From assembly GCA_015039365.1 (NCBI GenBank), contig WION01000007.1, forward strand, positions 124,001 through 188,000: a stretch of DNA of 64,000 bases, given 5' to 3'. Below, piece by piece: positions 21,988-33,704 of the stretch (position 1 is the stretch's first letter; each line of letters opens with the position of its first letter). This DNA comes from Amanita rubescens. Its lineage: Eukaryota; Basidiomycota; Agaricomycetes; Agaricales; Amanitaceae. The position numbers were made by a program, and so were the translations under genes. The notes beneath the pieces were generated by a model. The model did not search any database and was not told the origin of the DNA. It saw only the letters and a program-made list of their open reading frames with translations.

Positions 21988-24900
21988 TTAATGCCAAGCT
22001 TGCAAGCGACCAGCTTCCTTAGAAATCCCTCCCATACTTCGACCTAAGCGTGACAGGTTAGACAAACTCCGCGGTTCACGGGGGACACTAACCCGTTCAT
22101 CAGGTCGCTCAAGAACAAAGCTATACCGGCGGAAAAGAGAAGCAACGACAATGCGCATCTCCATCATGGCAAGATTACGACCCACACAAGCTCTACATCA
22201 AACGGTCAGACAAATGGACGCAACTTAGCGCACAAGATCCTGCTCACCTTGGACCGACAGAAAACGTGTTGAGCGTCTTCTGCATAAGACTCTGGTCACG
22301 CTCAAACCACCGTTCGGGTCGGAAAACTTCCACATCTTCGCCCCAGACATTGACGTCGCGATGGATGGTGTAGCTGGGCACGCTGAGAATGGTACCTTCG
22401 GCGAAGTGTTGACCTGACACCGTCAAGCCGCCTTTTGGAGCAACGCGGGGAAGGCCGATACCAGAAGTGGTGTGAACACGGAGAGCTTCGTTGACGCAAG
22501 CGTCGAGATAAGGAAGGAGTTTGACCTGATCAGCGGGTGCGACAACATCGTCTTCTGCTCCAAGATGGTCATCCAATTCCTTTTGAAGTTTCTCCTGGAC
22601 GCGGGGATTGCTGGCAATGTGATAGATGATAGCGGTAATTGAGCTAGAACGGCGTAAGTATAGGTGTGGTATATTAATGTTTCAACTTACTTTGCACTGC
22701 TATCCGAGCCGGCAATTAGGAAAGTTTGAGCTTCGGCTGTGAGTTCTTCTGCGCCCAAAGGCTTGCCTTCGTCATCGCGACCGTTCTGCAGTTTGCTGAG
22801 CAAATCGTTACGATCCGTGGGGTTTGCCAATCGTTTCGCAACAGCCATAATAGATATCCCGGCCAAGTACCGAACACAGTCCGTTCCGAATCGGTATCCA
22901 GGAAGTTTGCTCACGATCGGCCTCCAAGAGGGAGGCAGCACACCTATGCACATCGAAAAGTCACCACGGCCATTCAAGATCTCAACGGCGGGAATGCCGA
23001 TGACGTCCGAATTTATTTCCTCTTTGCCGTAGGAATTCATGAGGGCTTGTTGGCTGCCATGGTGTTTTGGGGCCATAGCGACATCTTTACCGGATTCTAA
23101 CATTCCAAATGGAGCTCCAAATGACAGGTCTCCGATGATGTCAAACGCCAGATAGTTCACCCCTATGACGGCTCTTGTATCAGTTTTGTAAACTATGCGT
23201 CATGGGACCAGAGCTTACAGGGAAGGACATTCAGGTAGAGTCGTCCATCTCTACCCTCCCATCCGCCTTCTCCATCGTTTCCGGACATGCCTTTGAGAGC
23301 GAGGTCGTGGAGCTGATCCCACCGCTTGATGAGTTGAAGAACATGACGCTTGAGGTGGGGCTCAAACTCGAGAACATTCTTCTGGGAGAAAATGTGCGAA
23401 ATAATCTTGCGTTTACGCGTATGCTCGGGCCGATCACGAGTGTTGAACACGCCGCGTCTTATAGAGACGAAGGCATCATAAAAGTCGGATTTTAAAGCAC
23501 CGTTTCCGTGACCGTAGATGGAGTTCAATGCCTCCGGGTCGGCGACGGAGATGTGATTGGGAGCAATGCGAACGATGGGTCCTGTTCCACGACCAAGTTA
23601 GCGAGCTAGATAACGTATCAAACAGGGATACAAACCGTATTTTTGGTGGGCTTTATGGACGCTATCAGAGCGGTGTCCCATCTTGCTAACATAGCCCAAC
23701 CAGAGATGGGAGAACTTTGCGAGGAAGGGCCCCGGTCGGCCCTTTACACCACAAGGATCTACGAGCCATGGAATAAAGTGGGCGAGGAGACCGATAGCGG
23801 GGATTGCGAGAGCTACAGTGTAGTAATTGATAGAAGACATCTTGCAAGGAACTGAGGAGACATTGGACGGCGATATTTGGTGGTTTATGTACTGCGCTGC
23901 TGATGCCAGAGGTCATAATGGACACTGTTGACAACGTTAACACCTCCATCGTAGCATCAGTAACCGTGACCGCAAATCTCCAAATGTGGCGGTGAATGAA
24001 ACCATTTTCCGCACTTTCACAGTTGTTCTGACCAGAAATATGTGGTCTTCTCCCACAATCGAAAATACTGGGGTGTGGTAACATGCTTGGCGTTGGCGCA
24101 CATTACTCATTGACAGAACGAGACCAAGCTGAGATTGTCACGCCGTCACGTCCTGATTTCCTTTCCGGGCATTCCTTTCCTTTTTGGCGGCAGCGCATAT
24201 CCGAATTTCCCATCACTCATTCCCAACAAATAGAAGTTGCCTGGTGCATAAAAGTATACCTATGTGTTTAATATACCTGATTGGCCTTCCATGACAGAGT
24301 GCTTATGGCTCGCGCCTCATCCCAGTCTCCAGATAATAGCATTACTGGTGTACACGCCGACATTCAAGTCACGGTACGCACGGTTATTTTGGGCTTTGTC
24401 AGTGGTGACTTGATCACGTCCGCTCCTTTCGACTCCTCATTGCATGTGATCGATGTCCAGTGTCCATATAAGATAGCCCGATCCCCACAGGGGCCACCAG
24501 TAATGGTAAGTAAATCTCGTTACCGATAAAGATCTGCACCTCGGTTTTCCTATCAATCCATTTCCATCCGTCCCTTGTATCTTGCTTAATAACTTCTCGC
24601 TTGCGTCCCCAATAGGCAATCCGATTGGTGGATTAGCCTTTTCCAGCGCGTTTGGTCAACTCGAACAAACGCATGAGTGGATGCTACTGGAACATGCCGG
24701 CCAACTACAGTGCTGGTGTATCGAGCTATGCCTCGGTGACAGTGGCGAGGTGAGCCTCCCTTGGCGCGCGTGCGATATTCTACGCCCTGCTCGAGTTTGC
24801 CAAGCAAAAGGCATTCCAGAACGTGTTTATGCTAAGTACGACTTCTCCGTGTCCGCGCGTGGTGCGAAAGACGAGCGGTCAACTGCTACGCGTGCAACGA

Positions 24901-25080
24901 CTGAGTGCGCAATTAGCTCTTCTGTGCAACGAGCAGCAGGGCAGTGGGGACCATCGCTAGCTTGAAGTGATGTGCCCAGATCAGATAATGTGGATGAGAA
25001 GTATGACGTGGATGATAATCTTCCTCCGCGTTCCGGAGACGTTGGGCATCAGTACAGACTGCTACAACAAAGTAAGCAAT
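21705..25080. repeat. Segmental duplication, copy A (CYP53 unit)
   Basis: This block is repeated in direct orientation at about 27500-30720. The match is near-identical over the P450 gene and its upstream 450 bases, with a constant offset of 5755 over the start region. It becomes gapped beyond about 24290 and continues in pieces to about 25570 (matching to about 30900). Confidence 0.85.
21988..23840 (-). CDS. Cytochrome P450, CYP53 (benzoate 4-monooxygenase) type, copy A
   Basis: Five exons on the minus strand (23636-23840, 23219-23581, 22691-23162, 22248-22643, 21988-22192) join in frame to 546 residues; introns are 47-56 nt. The N-terminus has a membrane anchor (VALAIPAIGLLAHFIPWL). Then come GNGALKSDFYDAFVSIRRGVFNTRDRPEHTRKRK, the I-helix AGSDSSA, the K-helix EALR, GLPRVAPKGGLTVSGQHF, FRPERW, and the heme motif FSVGPRACVGRNLA, completed across intron 4 with the cysteine ligand. 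These match the CYP53 family, ER-bound enzymes that para-hydroxylate benzoate and related plant or self-made aromatics in fungi. The substrate of this copy is inferred only. The whole gene is duplicated 5.8 kb downstream; copy A keeps the full C-terminus ending GRLQAWH. Confidence 0.9.
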
Positions 25081-25639
25081 AACTGCGGAGGCGGAACCCG
25101 GTTAGGTGCAGACGCTGTATGAGGGCGCGGGGTTGCAGCGTAGTGGAGAGATCATTTGAGGCCATGCGGGCGTGGGGCGGCAGTACAGCCGCAGGTACGG
25201 CATACGATGAGGCGGGAGGCAACAGCAGGTGGGGAGGCCATTGAGACAACGGGAGAAGGCGGTTGTGACGAGGACAACAGTAAGCTTTGTTGGAAGCCGT
25301 TTGAGTCAATGGGAGCGAAAGCAAGCAGGAGGGTGAGTTTCCATGACTGTAGCGCGGTGTAGGATACGTATGACTTTATCAGCACACATCACCCAAAGAT
25401 ATGTGCGGTGGCGGTTGCCGGAGGTGGGGAGTGACGGTGCATTAGTCCTCCTGCGTAGACGGCTTCTGGTGCCGGGATCTAGCATAAATAGTCCTACACG
25501 CGGGTGCGGGTCAACGAAAAAGGCAGCGGTAGTGAGGAACGCACCAACGACTCGCAATCTTCCAACTGGCACGGAAACGACGAAGTGGATGGGGCCCGAT
25601 TTTTCTCTTACCTCGTTCTGACGTCTTTCGCCTAGGCTC

Positions 25640-26035
25640 GGAAGCAACGCAAAGCAGAGGATTTCGTACGCGAACAAGAATGAGCGGCGAGAGAAGCCGA
25701 AGCGCTGCAAGCTCAAATCAAAGAAGACGCCATGCACCAGCTACTGGCTAGAGAAGAGTGTTCAAAGCCCGGGATAGGGCGTAACCAGAATCCACGGTGG
25801 TACTGAAGCAAGTGGCTTGAGGTTTAGCATCGTCAGGTTGTTCCACCCAGAATGGTGCGCAGCTGCGTTCCGTTCCACATTTGAGGAGTACTTGTTTTTT
25901 TTTGCACCACCAGAACGTCTGGGAACTGTGTGCCTCGCCAGACCAGTCTTCGGCGACGTGAACGCAACCCTCTCCCTCAAGACGTCACCGGTCGTCTTCG
26001 ACGTGCACTATTGTACCGCGACAGAAAGAAAATAA
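25640..26035 (+). pseudogene. GCN2-like kinase N-terminal fragment (relic A)
   Basis: The stretch first encodes an EREAE-type, Gln/Arg-rich helix (ALQAQIKEDAMHQLLAREE), then LRFSIVRLFHPEWC, APPERLGTVCLARPVFGDVNATLSL and VVFDVHYCTATE. It resembles the linker preceding the pseudokinase of fungal GCN2 (eIF2-alpha kinase), where a FHP...LGxxYLAxPVxDDVNxxLPL pattern is remembered; this assignment is tentative. A frame break lies near 25780. An inverted copy occurs at 30945-31330. Confidence 0.45.
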
Positions 26036-26199
26036 AACAAGTCGAAGCAGATTTCGAAACAGGCGCCCGGCGTTGATGAGAAAAAAAACACCTGCTGTGT
26101 CCGTCGAGATCAACCGTTTTATTTTCAAGCTTCTATGACCTTGACCGCTTACCTATATCGGCTTTGTTATGTGGTGCTTCAAGAATCAAAATTACTCGG

Positions 26200-26345
26200 T
26201 GCCGAATCGCGTTTGTGATTGTTTGGCAGGGCGGCGCGAATCCGCGATCGCCGAGCCCCGGTCCGCGGATTATATAAGTAACCAATACGACTCGCCTCTT
26301 CCCCACACCGACTCTAGATGCTCGGACGACGGAGCAGATGTGATC
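26200..26345 (+). repeat. Duplicated promoter segment of the DHTKD1-like gene
   Basis: GTTTGTGATTGTTTGGCAGGGC, GCGAATCCGC, GTCCGCGGATTA-ATATA-AACC and CCCCACACCGACTC match 33570-33704 just upstream of the ATG at 33705. The ATG itself is not preserved here. Confidence 0.65.
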
Positions 26346-26399
26346 CGAGTGTGACAAGCTGCTGCCAGTTGGCGCAGATTTCCGTCGGTGGGCGAGTGA

Positions 26400-26815
26400 T
26401 CATTCATCCGTTCAATCTTCTTTTCGCAGCTCAGTACGTTGTTGATTAAACTTCTGGCTTCCTCAGTTGTTAACCTTCACCACTAGCACATGCCTTGCAT
26501 CCAGATGATTTTATTCGCATTCACAAAGGCATGGAACGCCGACCACACCACTAGACGTGGGCCCCAAGAACATTGTTAGCGGAGAAGAAGCTTCGCAATG
26601 CATTTCCAGGATCGAAGTTCGAGAAGCGTAAAATGGATGGAAAAGATGTTATATTGCTTCAATTTCGTAACGATAAGTATATAGACGAAGGATCCGATGA
26701 ATACCAACAACTTAAGGATGGTTCCCACCCGTAAATGAAAGAATCCGATGATGGTCGAAAACTACGGGATTGGGTTTTAAATCACTTCTGGGAATTGAAG
26801 AATGTGTTCATCGTA
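26400..26815 (+). pseudogene. Relic of the 33.0-kb hypothetical ORF
   Basis: Matches 32930-33365 over TTTTCGCAGCTCAGTA, CAAAGGCATG-AACGCCGA, GCAATGCATTTCCAG and ACTTAAGGATGG. In-frame stops (for example TAA near 26733) and indels show decay relative to the downstream copy. Confidence 0.6.
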
Positions 26816-26929
26816 TGCTGTTTCAAATTTTCCTGGCTTCGATGAGGTCATATAATTTACGAACCATCATGCACACTCAACTAGTCGTTATCATCAATGA
26901 TCTGCGCACAAAGAAAGCCATTCCAGCAA

Positions 26930-27020
26930 GTTCTGAACCTGCATCCTCAGAGGGGAACAGATGCTGGATCAATCGATCGTTTCAAGCAATTGTTTCCAGC
27001 GATTGTGTTTGGCTACCGGT
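26930..27020 (-). repeat. tRNA-derived SINE remnant
   Basis: Shows the reverse-strand pattern GAACCTGCATCC...AACAGATGCTGGATCGATCG-TTTCAAGCAATTGTTTCCAGCGATTG, then a GGCTAC A-box remnant. The B-box is partly mutated. Confidence 0.5.
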
Positions 27021-27216
27021 GAGTCTCGCCCTATAAAGCGCCATCATCCCTACGAGTCGGACGAGTTAATTCCACGACATCTTTGATTACACAAGATGGT
27101 TCACCGTTCAGTCATGTTGTAAAACCTATCAAGTCAAAGATCTCCCCGAGCGACATCTCCCGGGCCGACCATGGTGGTATTGAGGTCTTCCGAAACATAG
27201 AGCACAAAAGACGGCG

Positions 27217-27335
27217 CAACAGGTTTCGAACCTGCGGGTTCAGAAAGGACCAGGTGCTGGATCGTTTCGACCGATCGTTTCGAGCAATCATTTCAAACGA
27301 TTGGTACCTGTATCCATGACCGTTAGGCTACTTGG
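27217..27335 (-). repeat. tRNA-derived SINE (minus orientation)
   Basis: On the minus strand an A-box (TAGCCTAACGG, 27320-27330) precedes a B-box (GGTTCGAAACC, 27222-27232). Between them are three tandem hairpin units of the type CGTTTGAAATGATTGCTCG / AAACGATCGGTCGAAACGAT. Confidence 0.7.
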
Positions 27336-27499
27336 TGTAAGAACGCATTTATCCCCAAGAGCCAAAAAACGAGATGGGTGGGTCTCACTTTCCTGGGTTA
27401 CTATTAGAGGCAATGTTATTCCTGCTGTGAAATCCACCACATAGAGTCTCCCTGGCGTATGTTGGATGTGTCGAGGTCTCCCAAACGCAAAGGGCACAA

Positions 27500-30400
27500 A
27501 AAAGTGATTTCGACAAGTTTCGAACCTGCGCCCTCAGATAGGAGACAGTCGGCCATTTCAAGCGATTTCTGTAATATGCGTCCAACTACTAGACTGCACC
27601 TTATACACATATCGACATTGCTAAAAAAACAGTTGTCATTGAGTAACATCTAATTCTAATAAACATTCATCGTCGAGCCATAACACAATTAAAACTTGAA
27701 TAATATAAATAGGTATGACTTATAAATGAAGTCAATCACGTCGCTTAATGCCAAGCTTGCAAGCGACCAGCTTCCTTAAAAATCCCTCCCATATTTCGAC
27801 CTAAGCGTGACAGGTTAGGCACAAACTCCTCGGTTCACGGGGGACACTAACCTGTTCATCAGGTCGCTCAAGAACAAAGCTATACCGGCGGAAAAGAGAA
27901 GCAACGACAATCCGCATCTCCATCATGGCCAGATTACGACCCACACAGGCCCTACATCCAATGGTGAGAAAAATGGACTCCATTGGCGAACAAGACCCTG
28001 CTCACCTTGGACCGACGGAAAACGTGTTTAGTGTCTTCTGCATAACACTTTGGTCACGCTCGAACCACCGTTCGGGTCGGAAAACTTCCACATCTTCGCC
28101 CCAGACATTGACATCGCGATGGATGGTATAGCTTGGTACGCTAAGAATGGTGCCTTCGACGAAGTGTTGACCCGACACCGTCAAGCCGCCTTTTGGAGCG
28201 ACGCGGGGAAGGCCAATACCAGAAGTGGTGTGGACACGGAGAGCCTCGTTGACACAAGCGTCGAGATAAGGAAGGAGTTTGACCTGATCAGCGGGTGCGA
28301 CAACATCGTCTTCCGCTCCAAGGTGGTCATCCAATTCCTTTTGAAGTTTCTCCTGGACGCGGGGATTGCTGGCAATGTGATAAATAATAGCGGTAATTGA
28401 GCTAGAACGGCGTAAGTATAGGTGTGGTATATTAATGTTTGAACTTACTTTGCGCTGCTATCCGAGCCGGCAATTAGGAAAGTTTGAGCTTCAGCTGTGA
28501 GTTCTTCCGCGCCCAAAGGCTTGCCTTCGTCGTCGCGACCGTTCTGCAGTTTGCTGAGCAAATCATTACGATCGGTGGGGTTTGCCAATCGTTTCGCAAC
28601 AGCCATAATAGATATCCCGGCCAAGTACCGAACACAGTCCGTTCCAAATCGGTATCCAGGAAGTTTGCTCACGATCGGCCTCCAAGAGGGAGGCAGCACA
28701 CCTATGCACATCGAAAAGTCACCACGGCCATTCAAGATCTCAACAGCGGGAATGCCGATGACGTCCGAATTTATTTCCTGTTTGCCGTAGGAATTCATCA
28801 GGGCTTGTTGGCTACCATGGTGTTTTGGGGCCATAGCGACATCTTTACCGGATTCTAACATTCCAAATGGAGCTCCGAATGACAGGTCTCCGATGATGTC
28901 AAATGCCAGATAGTTCACCCCTACGATGGTTGTATCAGTTATGTGAACCATGCGTCATGAGTCCAGAGCTTACAGGGAAGGACATTCAGATAGAGTCGTC
29001 CGTTTCTACCCTCCCATCCGCCTTCTCCATCGTTTCCGGACATGCCTTTGAGAGCGAGGTCGTGGAACTGATCCCACCGCTTGATGAGTTGAAGAACATG
29101 ACGCTTGAGGTGGGGCTCAAACTCGAGAACATTCTTCTGGGAGAATATGTGCGAAATAATCTTGCGTTTACGCGTATGCTCGGGCCGATCACGAGTGTTG
29201 AACACGCCGCGTCTTATAGAGACGAAGGCATCATAAAAGTCGGATTTTAAAGCACCGTTTCCGTGACCGTAGATGGAGTTCAATGCCTCCGGGTCGGCGA
29301 CGGAGATGTGATTGGGAGCAATGCGAACGATGGGTCCTGTTCCACGACCAAGTTAGCGAGCTAGATAACGTATCAAACAGGGATACAAACCGTATTTTTG
29401 GTGGGCTTTATGGACGCTATCAGAGCGGTGTCCCATCTTGCTAACATAGCCCAACCAGAGATGCGAGAACTTTGCGAGGAAGGGGCCCGGTTGGCCTTTT
29501 ACACCACAAGGATCTACGAGCCATGGAATAAAGTGGGCGAGGAGGCCGATAGCGGGGATTGCGAGAGCTACAGTGTAGTAATTGATAGAAGACATCTTGC
29601 AAGGAACTGAGGAGACATTGGGAGGCGAGATTTGGTGGTTTATGTACTGCGCTGCTGAGGCCAGAGGTCATAATGGACACTGTTGACAATGTTAACACCT
29701 CCATCGCAGCATCAGTAACCGTGACCGCAAATCTCCAAATGTGGCGGTGAATGAAACCATTTTCCGCACTTTCACAGTTGTTCTGACCAGAAATATGTGG
29801 TCTTCTCCCACAATCGAAAATACTGGGGTGTGGTAACATGCTTGGCGTTGGCGCACATTACTCATTGACAGAACGAGACCAAGCTGAAATTGTCACGCCG
29901 TCACGTCCTGATTTCCTTTACGGGCATTCCTTTCCTTTTTGGCGGCAGCGCATATCCGAATTTCCCATCACTCATTCCCAACAAATAGAAGTTGCCTGGT
30001 GCATAAAAGTATACCTATGTGTTTAATATACCTGATTGGCCTTTCATGACAGAGTGGTTATGGCACGCGCCTCATCCCAGTCTCCAGATGGTAGCATTGT
30101 TGGTGTACACGTCTCCAGAGTCCGACCACGTCCAAGTCACAGGTACACAGGGTTATTTTGGGCTTTGTCAGTGGTGACTTGATCACGTCCGCTCCTTTCG
30201 ACTCCTCACCCTTCCTCACCTCATTGCATGTGATCACTGTCCATATAAGATAGCTTGATCCCCACACCGATAATGGTAAGCAAATCTCGTTACCGATAAA
30301 GATCTGCACCTCGGTTTTCCTATCAATCCATTTCCATCCGTCCTGTATCTTGCTTAATAGCCTCTCGCTTGCGCCCCAATAGGCAATCCGATTGGTGGAT

Positions 30401-30720
30401 TAGGATTTCTAGCGGGTTTGGTCAATTCGAACAGACGCATGAGTGGACGCTACTGGAATATGTCCGCCAAGTACAGTGCTGGCGTATTCGAGCAATGCCT
30501 CGGTGACAGTGGCGAGGTGAGCCTCCCTTGGCGCGCGTGCGATATTCTACGCATTGCTCGAGTTTGCCAAGTAAATGATGTGGATGAAATGGATGGCGTG
30601 GATGATAATCTCCCTCCGCGTGTAGTTCCGGAGACGTTGGGCATCGGCACGGACTGCAACAACAAAATAAATAATAACTGCGGAGGCGGAACCTGGTGAG
30701 GAACAGATGCCTTATTGGAC
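27500..30720. repeat. Segmental duplication, copy B (CYP53 unit)
   Basis: Direct repeat of 21705-25080. The left end lies inside a SINE remnant in both copies. Copy B lacks about 250 bases present at 25210-25480 of copy A's extension, and its right end abuts an inverted GCN2-like fragment. Confidence 0.85.
27801..29595 (-). CDS. Cytochrome P450, CYP53 type, copy B (altered C-terminus)
   Basis: The exon plan is that of copy A: 29391-29595, 28974-29336, 28449-28920, 28006-28401, 27801-27951, in frame to 528 residues. All P450 signatures are retained (AGSDSSA, EALR, FRPERW, FSVGPRACVGRNLA), and substitutions relative to copy A are few. A 2-base insertion near 27820 (GTTTGTGCC against GTTTGTC in copy A) shifts the frame after VSVPREPRSL, so the last residues become CLTCHA and a stop replaces the final 24 residues of copy A. 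The tail lies beyond the heme-binding region, so the enzyme may still fold; whether it is active is unknown. Splice sites and the upstream region are conserved, so it is probably still transcribed. Confidence 0.82.
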
Positions 30721-31638
30721 GCTGTATGAGGGCGCGGGAGATTGCAGCGAGGTGGAGAGACCTCACTTGAGGCTGAGGGCGGTAGCAGCCGCAGGTACGG
30801 CCTCATTCGAGGCATAAATAGTCCTACACGTGGGCATGGGTCAACGAAAAAGGCAATGGTAGTGGGGAAAGCACCAACGACTCGCAGTCTTCTAACACAT
30901 TAAACAATGCCAACGCCAGCGCCTGCTTCGAAATTTGCTTCGACCTTTTTTATTTTATTTTTGTAGCGGTGTAATAGTGCATGTCGAAGGCGACCGGCGG
31001 CGGCAACTTGAGGGGGAGGGTCACGTTCACGTCGTCGAAGACTGGTTTGGCGAGATACACCATTCCCAGACGTTCTGGTGGTGCAAAATAAATAAATAAG
31101 TACTCCTCAAATGTGGAACGGAACGCAGCTGCGCACCATTCTGGGTGGAACAACCCGACGATGCTAAACCTCAAGCCACTTGCTTCAGTACCACCGTGGA
31201 TTCTGATTACGCCCTACTTTGAATACTCTTCCCTCGCCAGTAGCTGGCGCATAGCGTCTTCTTTGATTTGAGCTTGCAGCACTTCGGCTCCTCTCGCCGC
31301 TCGTTCTTGTTCGCGTTGCTCCCGAGCCTATGCGAGAGACGTCATAACGAGGTAAAAGAAAAACTGGGCCGCACTCACTTCGTCGTTTCCGTGCCAGGAA
31401 AAAACGCCTGCTGCATCCGTCATTTCCAGCGATTTTTTTTACGCAATCGTTTCAAGCGACCGCTTCCATGGCCTTGACCGTTTGCCTATATCGGCTTTGT
31501 GCTTCAAAATTAGTACTCAGTGCTGGCGGCCCGCCGGCGCGAATCCGCCTTTTCAAAGTCCGATCTTCCTAGCTATTCGCCACTGGCAGCTGAAACTTGC
31601 AAGTACAATTCTCCTGGGACGAGTAATTTACGTCTATC
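29596..31638. other. P450-B upstream region and duplicated relics; no intact gene
   Basis: 29596-30050 mirrors the upstream region of P450 copy A. 30300-30720 and 30720-30900 are the gapped rest of the duplication. 30945-31330 is the inverted GCN2-like relic. 31420-31500 is a SINE remnant (CGCAATCGTTTCAAGCGACCG, then CCTTGACCGTTTGCC) also found near 26120-26165. Confidence 0.55.
30945..31330 (-). pseudogene. GCN2-like kinase N-terminal fragment (relic B, inverted)
   Basis: The minus strand encodes an EQERAARGAEVLQAQIKEDA helix, then after a stop LRFSIVGLFHPEWC, APPERLGMVYLAKPVFDDVNVTLPLKL and AFDMHYYTATK. It is the reverse complement partner of 25640-26035 and slightly closer to the remembered GCN2 pattern. 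A TAG-type break lies near 31220. The family assignment is tentative. Confidence 0.45.
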
Positions 31639-32921
31639 ATGAAGCCTGTAGGGTTGACATATAAGCTAGCTCCTTATGGTGAAGCGCTGGTCGGAACAGG
31701 TGCTTACGTGAGTTCGTTTGTCAACGTCCTGGTCCAGGCTGACGTTGCACATTGAACAGAGCATTGTTTACAAGGCCTCAGAACGTGGTTCTGATAAGCT
31801 TGTGGCTATCAAGAAGTCTCGCGTCTCGAAGAAAGTGAAGCGACCCATTCTCCAGCATGAGGCCCGAGTACTGCAACTACTTCAAGGAGGAACCTGCATT
31901 CCCGTTGTGTATGGATACGGTCAGCTTGATCATTTCGAATATGTGGCTATGGAGCTTTTGGGACCAAGCGTCGCAGACCAACAACAGAAGGGTGGCGCTG
32001 GTGTGATGGTGGAGACTGTTATTCGGGTCGTATATCAAGTGGTACGTGCGACACATATGGATTTCCCTACGTGCTGAAACTCGCCTGCAGCTCTCAGGAT
32101 TACAGCATATCCACTCCAATGGCATTGTACATCGCGATATAAAGCCTGAAAACCTGCTTTGCTCACTGGACGATGAATCGACTATAAAAATAATCGACTT
32201 TGGCATCGCTAAACCCCTTTCTGGTTGTCGTCCCAACAAATATGATCCACTCGCAGAACGGCGACATATTGTTGGTTCTCTTTACTGGGCAAGTCTCAAT
32301 TCTCATAACGGCATAGGTCTGCACATCATTTCCACCTTAGGGGTTCTCATGTTTGTTTGACATATCATAGACCTTTCTCCACGCGATGACCTGGAATCCT
32401 TAGCGCTCGTCGCCCTCTTTCTTCTCCGCGGAAACCTACCTTGGAACCCTCGTCCGCGCTTGGAAGATCCCCTGCGTTCTCAAGAGATCGTCAGATTAAT
32501 AAAATTGAATTGTCCTGGCCCGGCTTTATGCGACGGATTCCCCCAAGAATTTAGCGAGCTGCTTACTTATAGCCGCTCTCTGACATTTGAGCAACATCCA
32601 GATTACGTTCAACTTCGCCTTTCACTCGCAACATTGGCTGAGAGGATGGACTGTTCGGCCGACAGTGGTTCACTGGACTGGACATGTTGTTACCCCAAAA
32701 CCACGAATCTCATTTTGCATGATCCCGACGTCTGGATCCCTTACGAGGATGAGGACGAGGGGGAAGATGACGAGGATCTCGGGAAAAACAGTTACTATGG
32801 GTGGGACATTGACCAGTGGGAGCGTAACGGGCCGAGAGACAATGATTTGACCTTGCCTGTGGTGCAGAAGAACGACGTCGATCGCATCATACCCGTAATT
32901 GTAGAAGTTGAGGACAATTAA
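31639..32921 (+). CDS. Casein kinase 1-like protein kinase with acidic C-terminal tail
   Basis: Four exons (31639-31707, 31760-32041, 32091-32316, 32371-32921) join in frame to 375 residues; introns are 49-54 nt. The domain order is the glycine loop [16 protein letters not shown] (across intron 1), VAIKKS with the catalytic lysine, [29 protein letters not shown], then the CK1 hallmark in place of [17 protein letters not shown] joined to [25 protein letters not shown]. All catalytic residues are present, so an active Ser/Thr kinase is expected. After the lobe the protein has a long acidic segment ([14 protein letters not shown]) and no CK1-type basic tail or palmitoylation cysteines. It belongs to a divergent, expanded CK1-like group in mushrooms; its substrate is unknown. 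Confidence 0.85.
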
Positions 32922-32997
32922 ATGTGACAATCTTTTTTTTCGCAGCTCAGTATGGCTTCCTTAGCTGTTAATCTGTACTTTCCAGCTCAGGGCTTGC

Positions 32998-33369
32998 ATG
33001 GCTACCTCATGTCTGCCAGATTCATTGATAACACCGCACTTCATTTCACCCGGGGAGAACCGGCTCCTGGCAGAGGATTTGCTTCATCTTCAGAAAGGCA
33101 TGCAACGCCGAGAACACCATCAGACATGGTTAGCGGAGGGGAAGCTTTGCAATGCATTTCCAGAATCGCAGTTCGATTACGTTCAGAAGCGTAACGTGGA
33201 TGGAGAAGAAGTTATGTTGCTTCAATTTTGCGACATTGAGGATATAGACGAAGAGTCCGAAGAATATGGACAACTTAAGGATGGATCCCATCCACAAATG
33301 AAGGAATCTGAGGACATCCGGAAACTACAGGATTGGGTTCTAAATCGCTTCTGGAAGTTGAAACGTTGA
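32998..33369 (+). CDS. Small hypothetical ORF, part of a dispersed repeat
   Basis: A single-exon frame of 123 residues runs from ATG 32998 to TGA 33369, with an acidic central region (DIEDIDEESEEYGQLKDGSHPQ) and a C-terminal LQDWVLNRFWKLKR. The family is not recognised. A decayed version lies at 26400-26815 and the 3' flank is repeated at 20575-20720, so this may be the best preserved copy of an old gene or a repeat-borne fragment. The upstream in-frame context is open without an obvious intron, and a start further upstream cannot be excluded. Function unknown; the coding status is uncertain. Confidence 0.4.
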   Translation: MATSCLPDSLITPHFISPGENRLLAEDLLHLQKGMQRREHHQTWLAEGKLCNAFPESQFDYVQKRNVDGEEVMLLQFCDIEDIDEESEEYGQLKDGSHPQMKESEDIRKLQDWVLNRFWKLKR

Positions 33370-33704
33370 AAGATGAATCTCAGGACAGTTTCGCAAGGTA
33401 CTATGAATATGATCTTGGGGATGAATCCGGCATGAAACCAAGGGTCCGGGAGCGACTAGGGAATAAATGTACAAATTTCATCGAATATTGAATATTGAAT
33501 GTTGAAGTCATTATCGAGTTCATTACATGTATGCTGTAATCCTGAACGTGTAGAGTTCCACGTTTTGAATCGCGTTTGTGATTGTTTGGCAGGGCGGGCA
33601 GCGCGAATCCGCCAACAGCGCAGGATCCGTCCGCGGATTACATATATAACCGGTACCCGAGCAATGTCGCTTCCCCACCCGTTCCTTCCCCACACCGACT
33701 CGTC

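Larger units (their letters stand above)
23841..27800. other. Region between the two P450 copies: no intact gene
   Basis: Contains the P450 upstream region (23841-24270, duplicated at 29596-30026), the gapped continuation of the duplication (24270-25570), a GCN2-like relic (25640-26035), a copy of the DHTKD1-type promoter (26200-26345), a relic of the 33.0-kb ORF (26400-26815) and SINEs (26930-27020, 27217-27335). Open frames such as 24582-24965 and 25306-25737 show no recognisable domain. Confidence 0.55.

Noticed and set aside
22726..23100. Plus-strand ORFs of about 100-124 codons inside both P450 genes
   Set aside because: They are antisense shadows of the P450 exons and are conserved between copies only because the DNA is.
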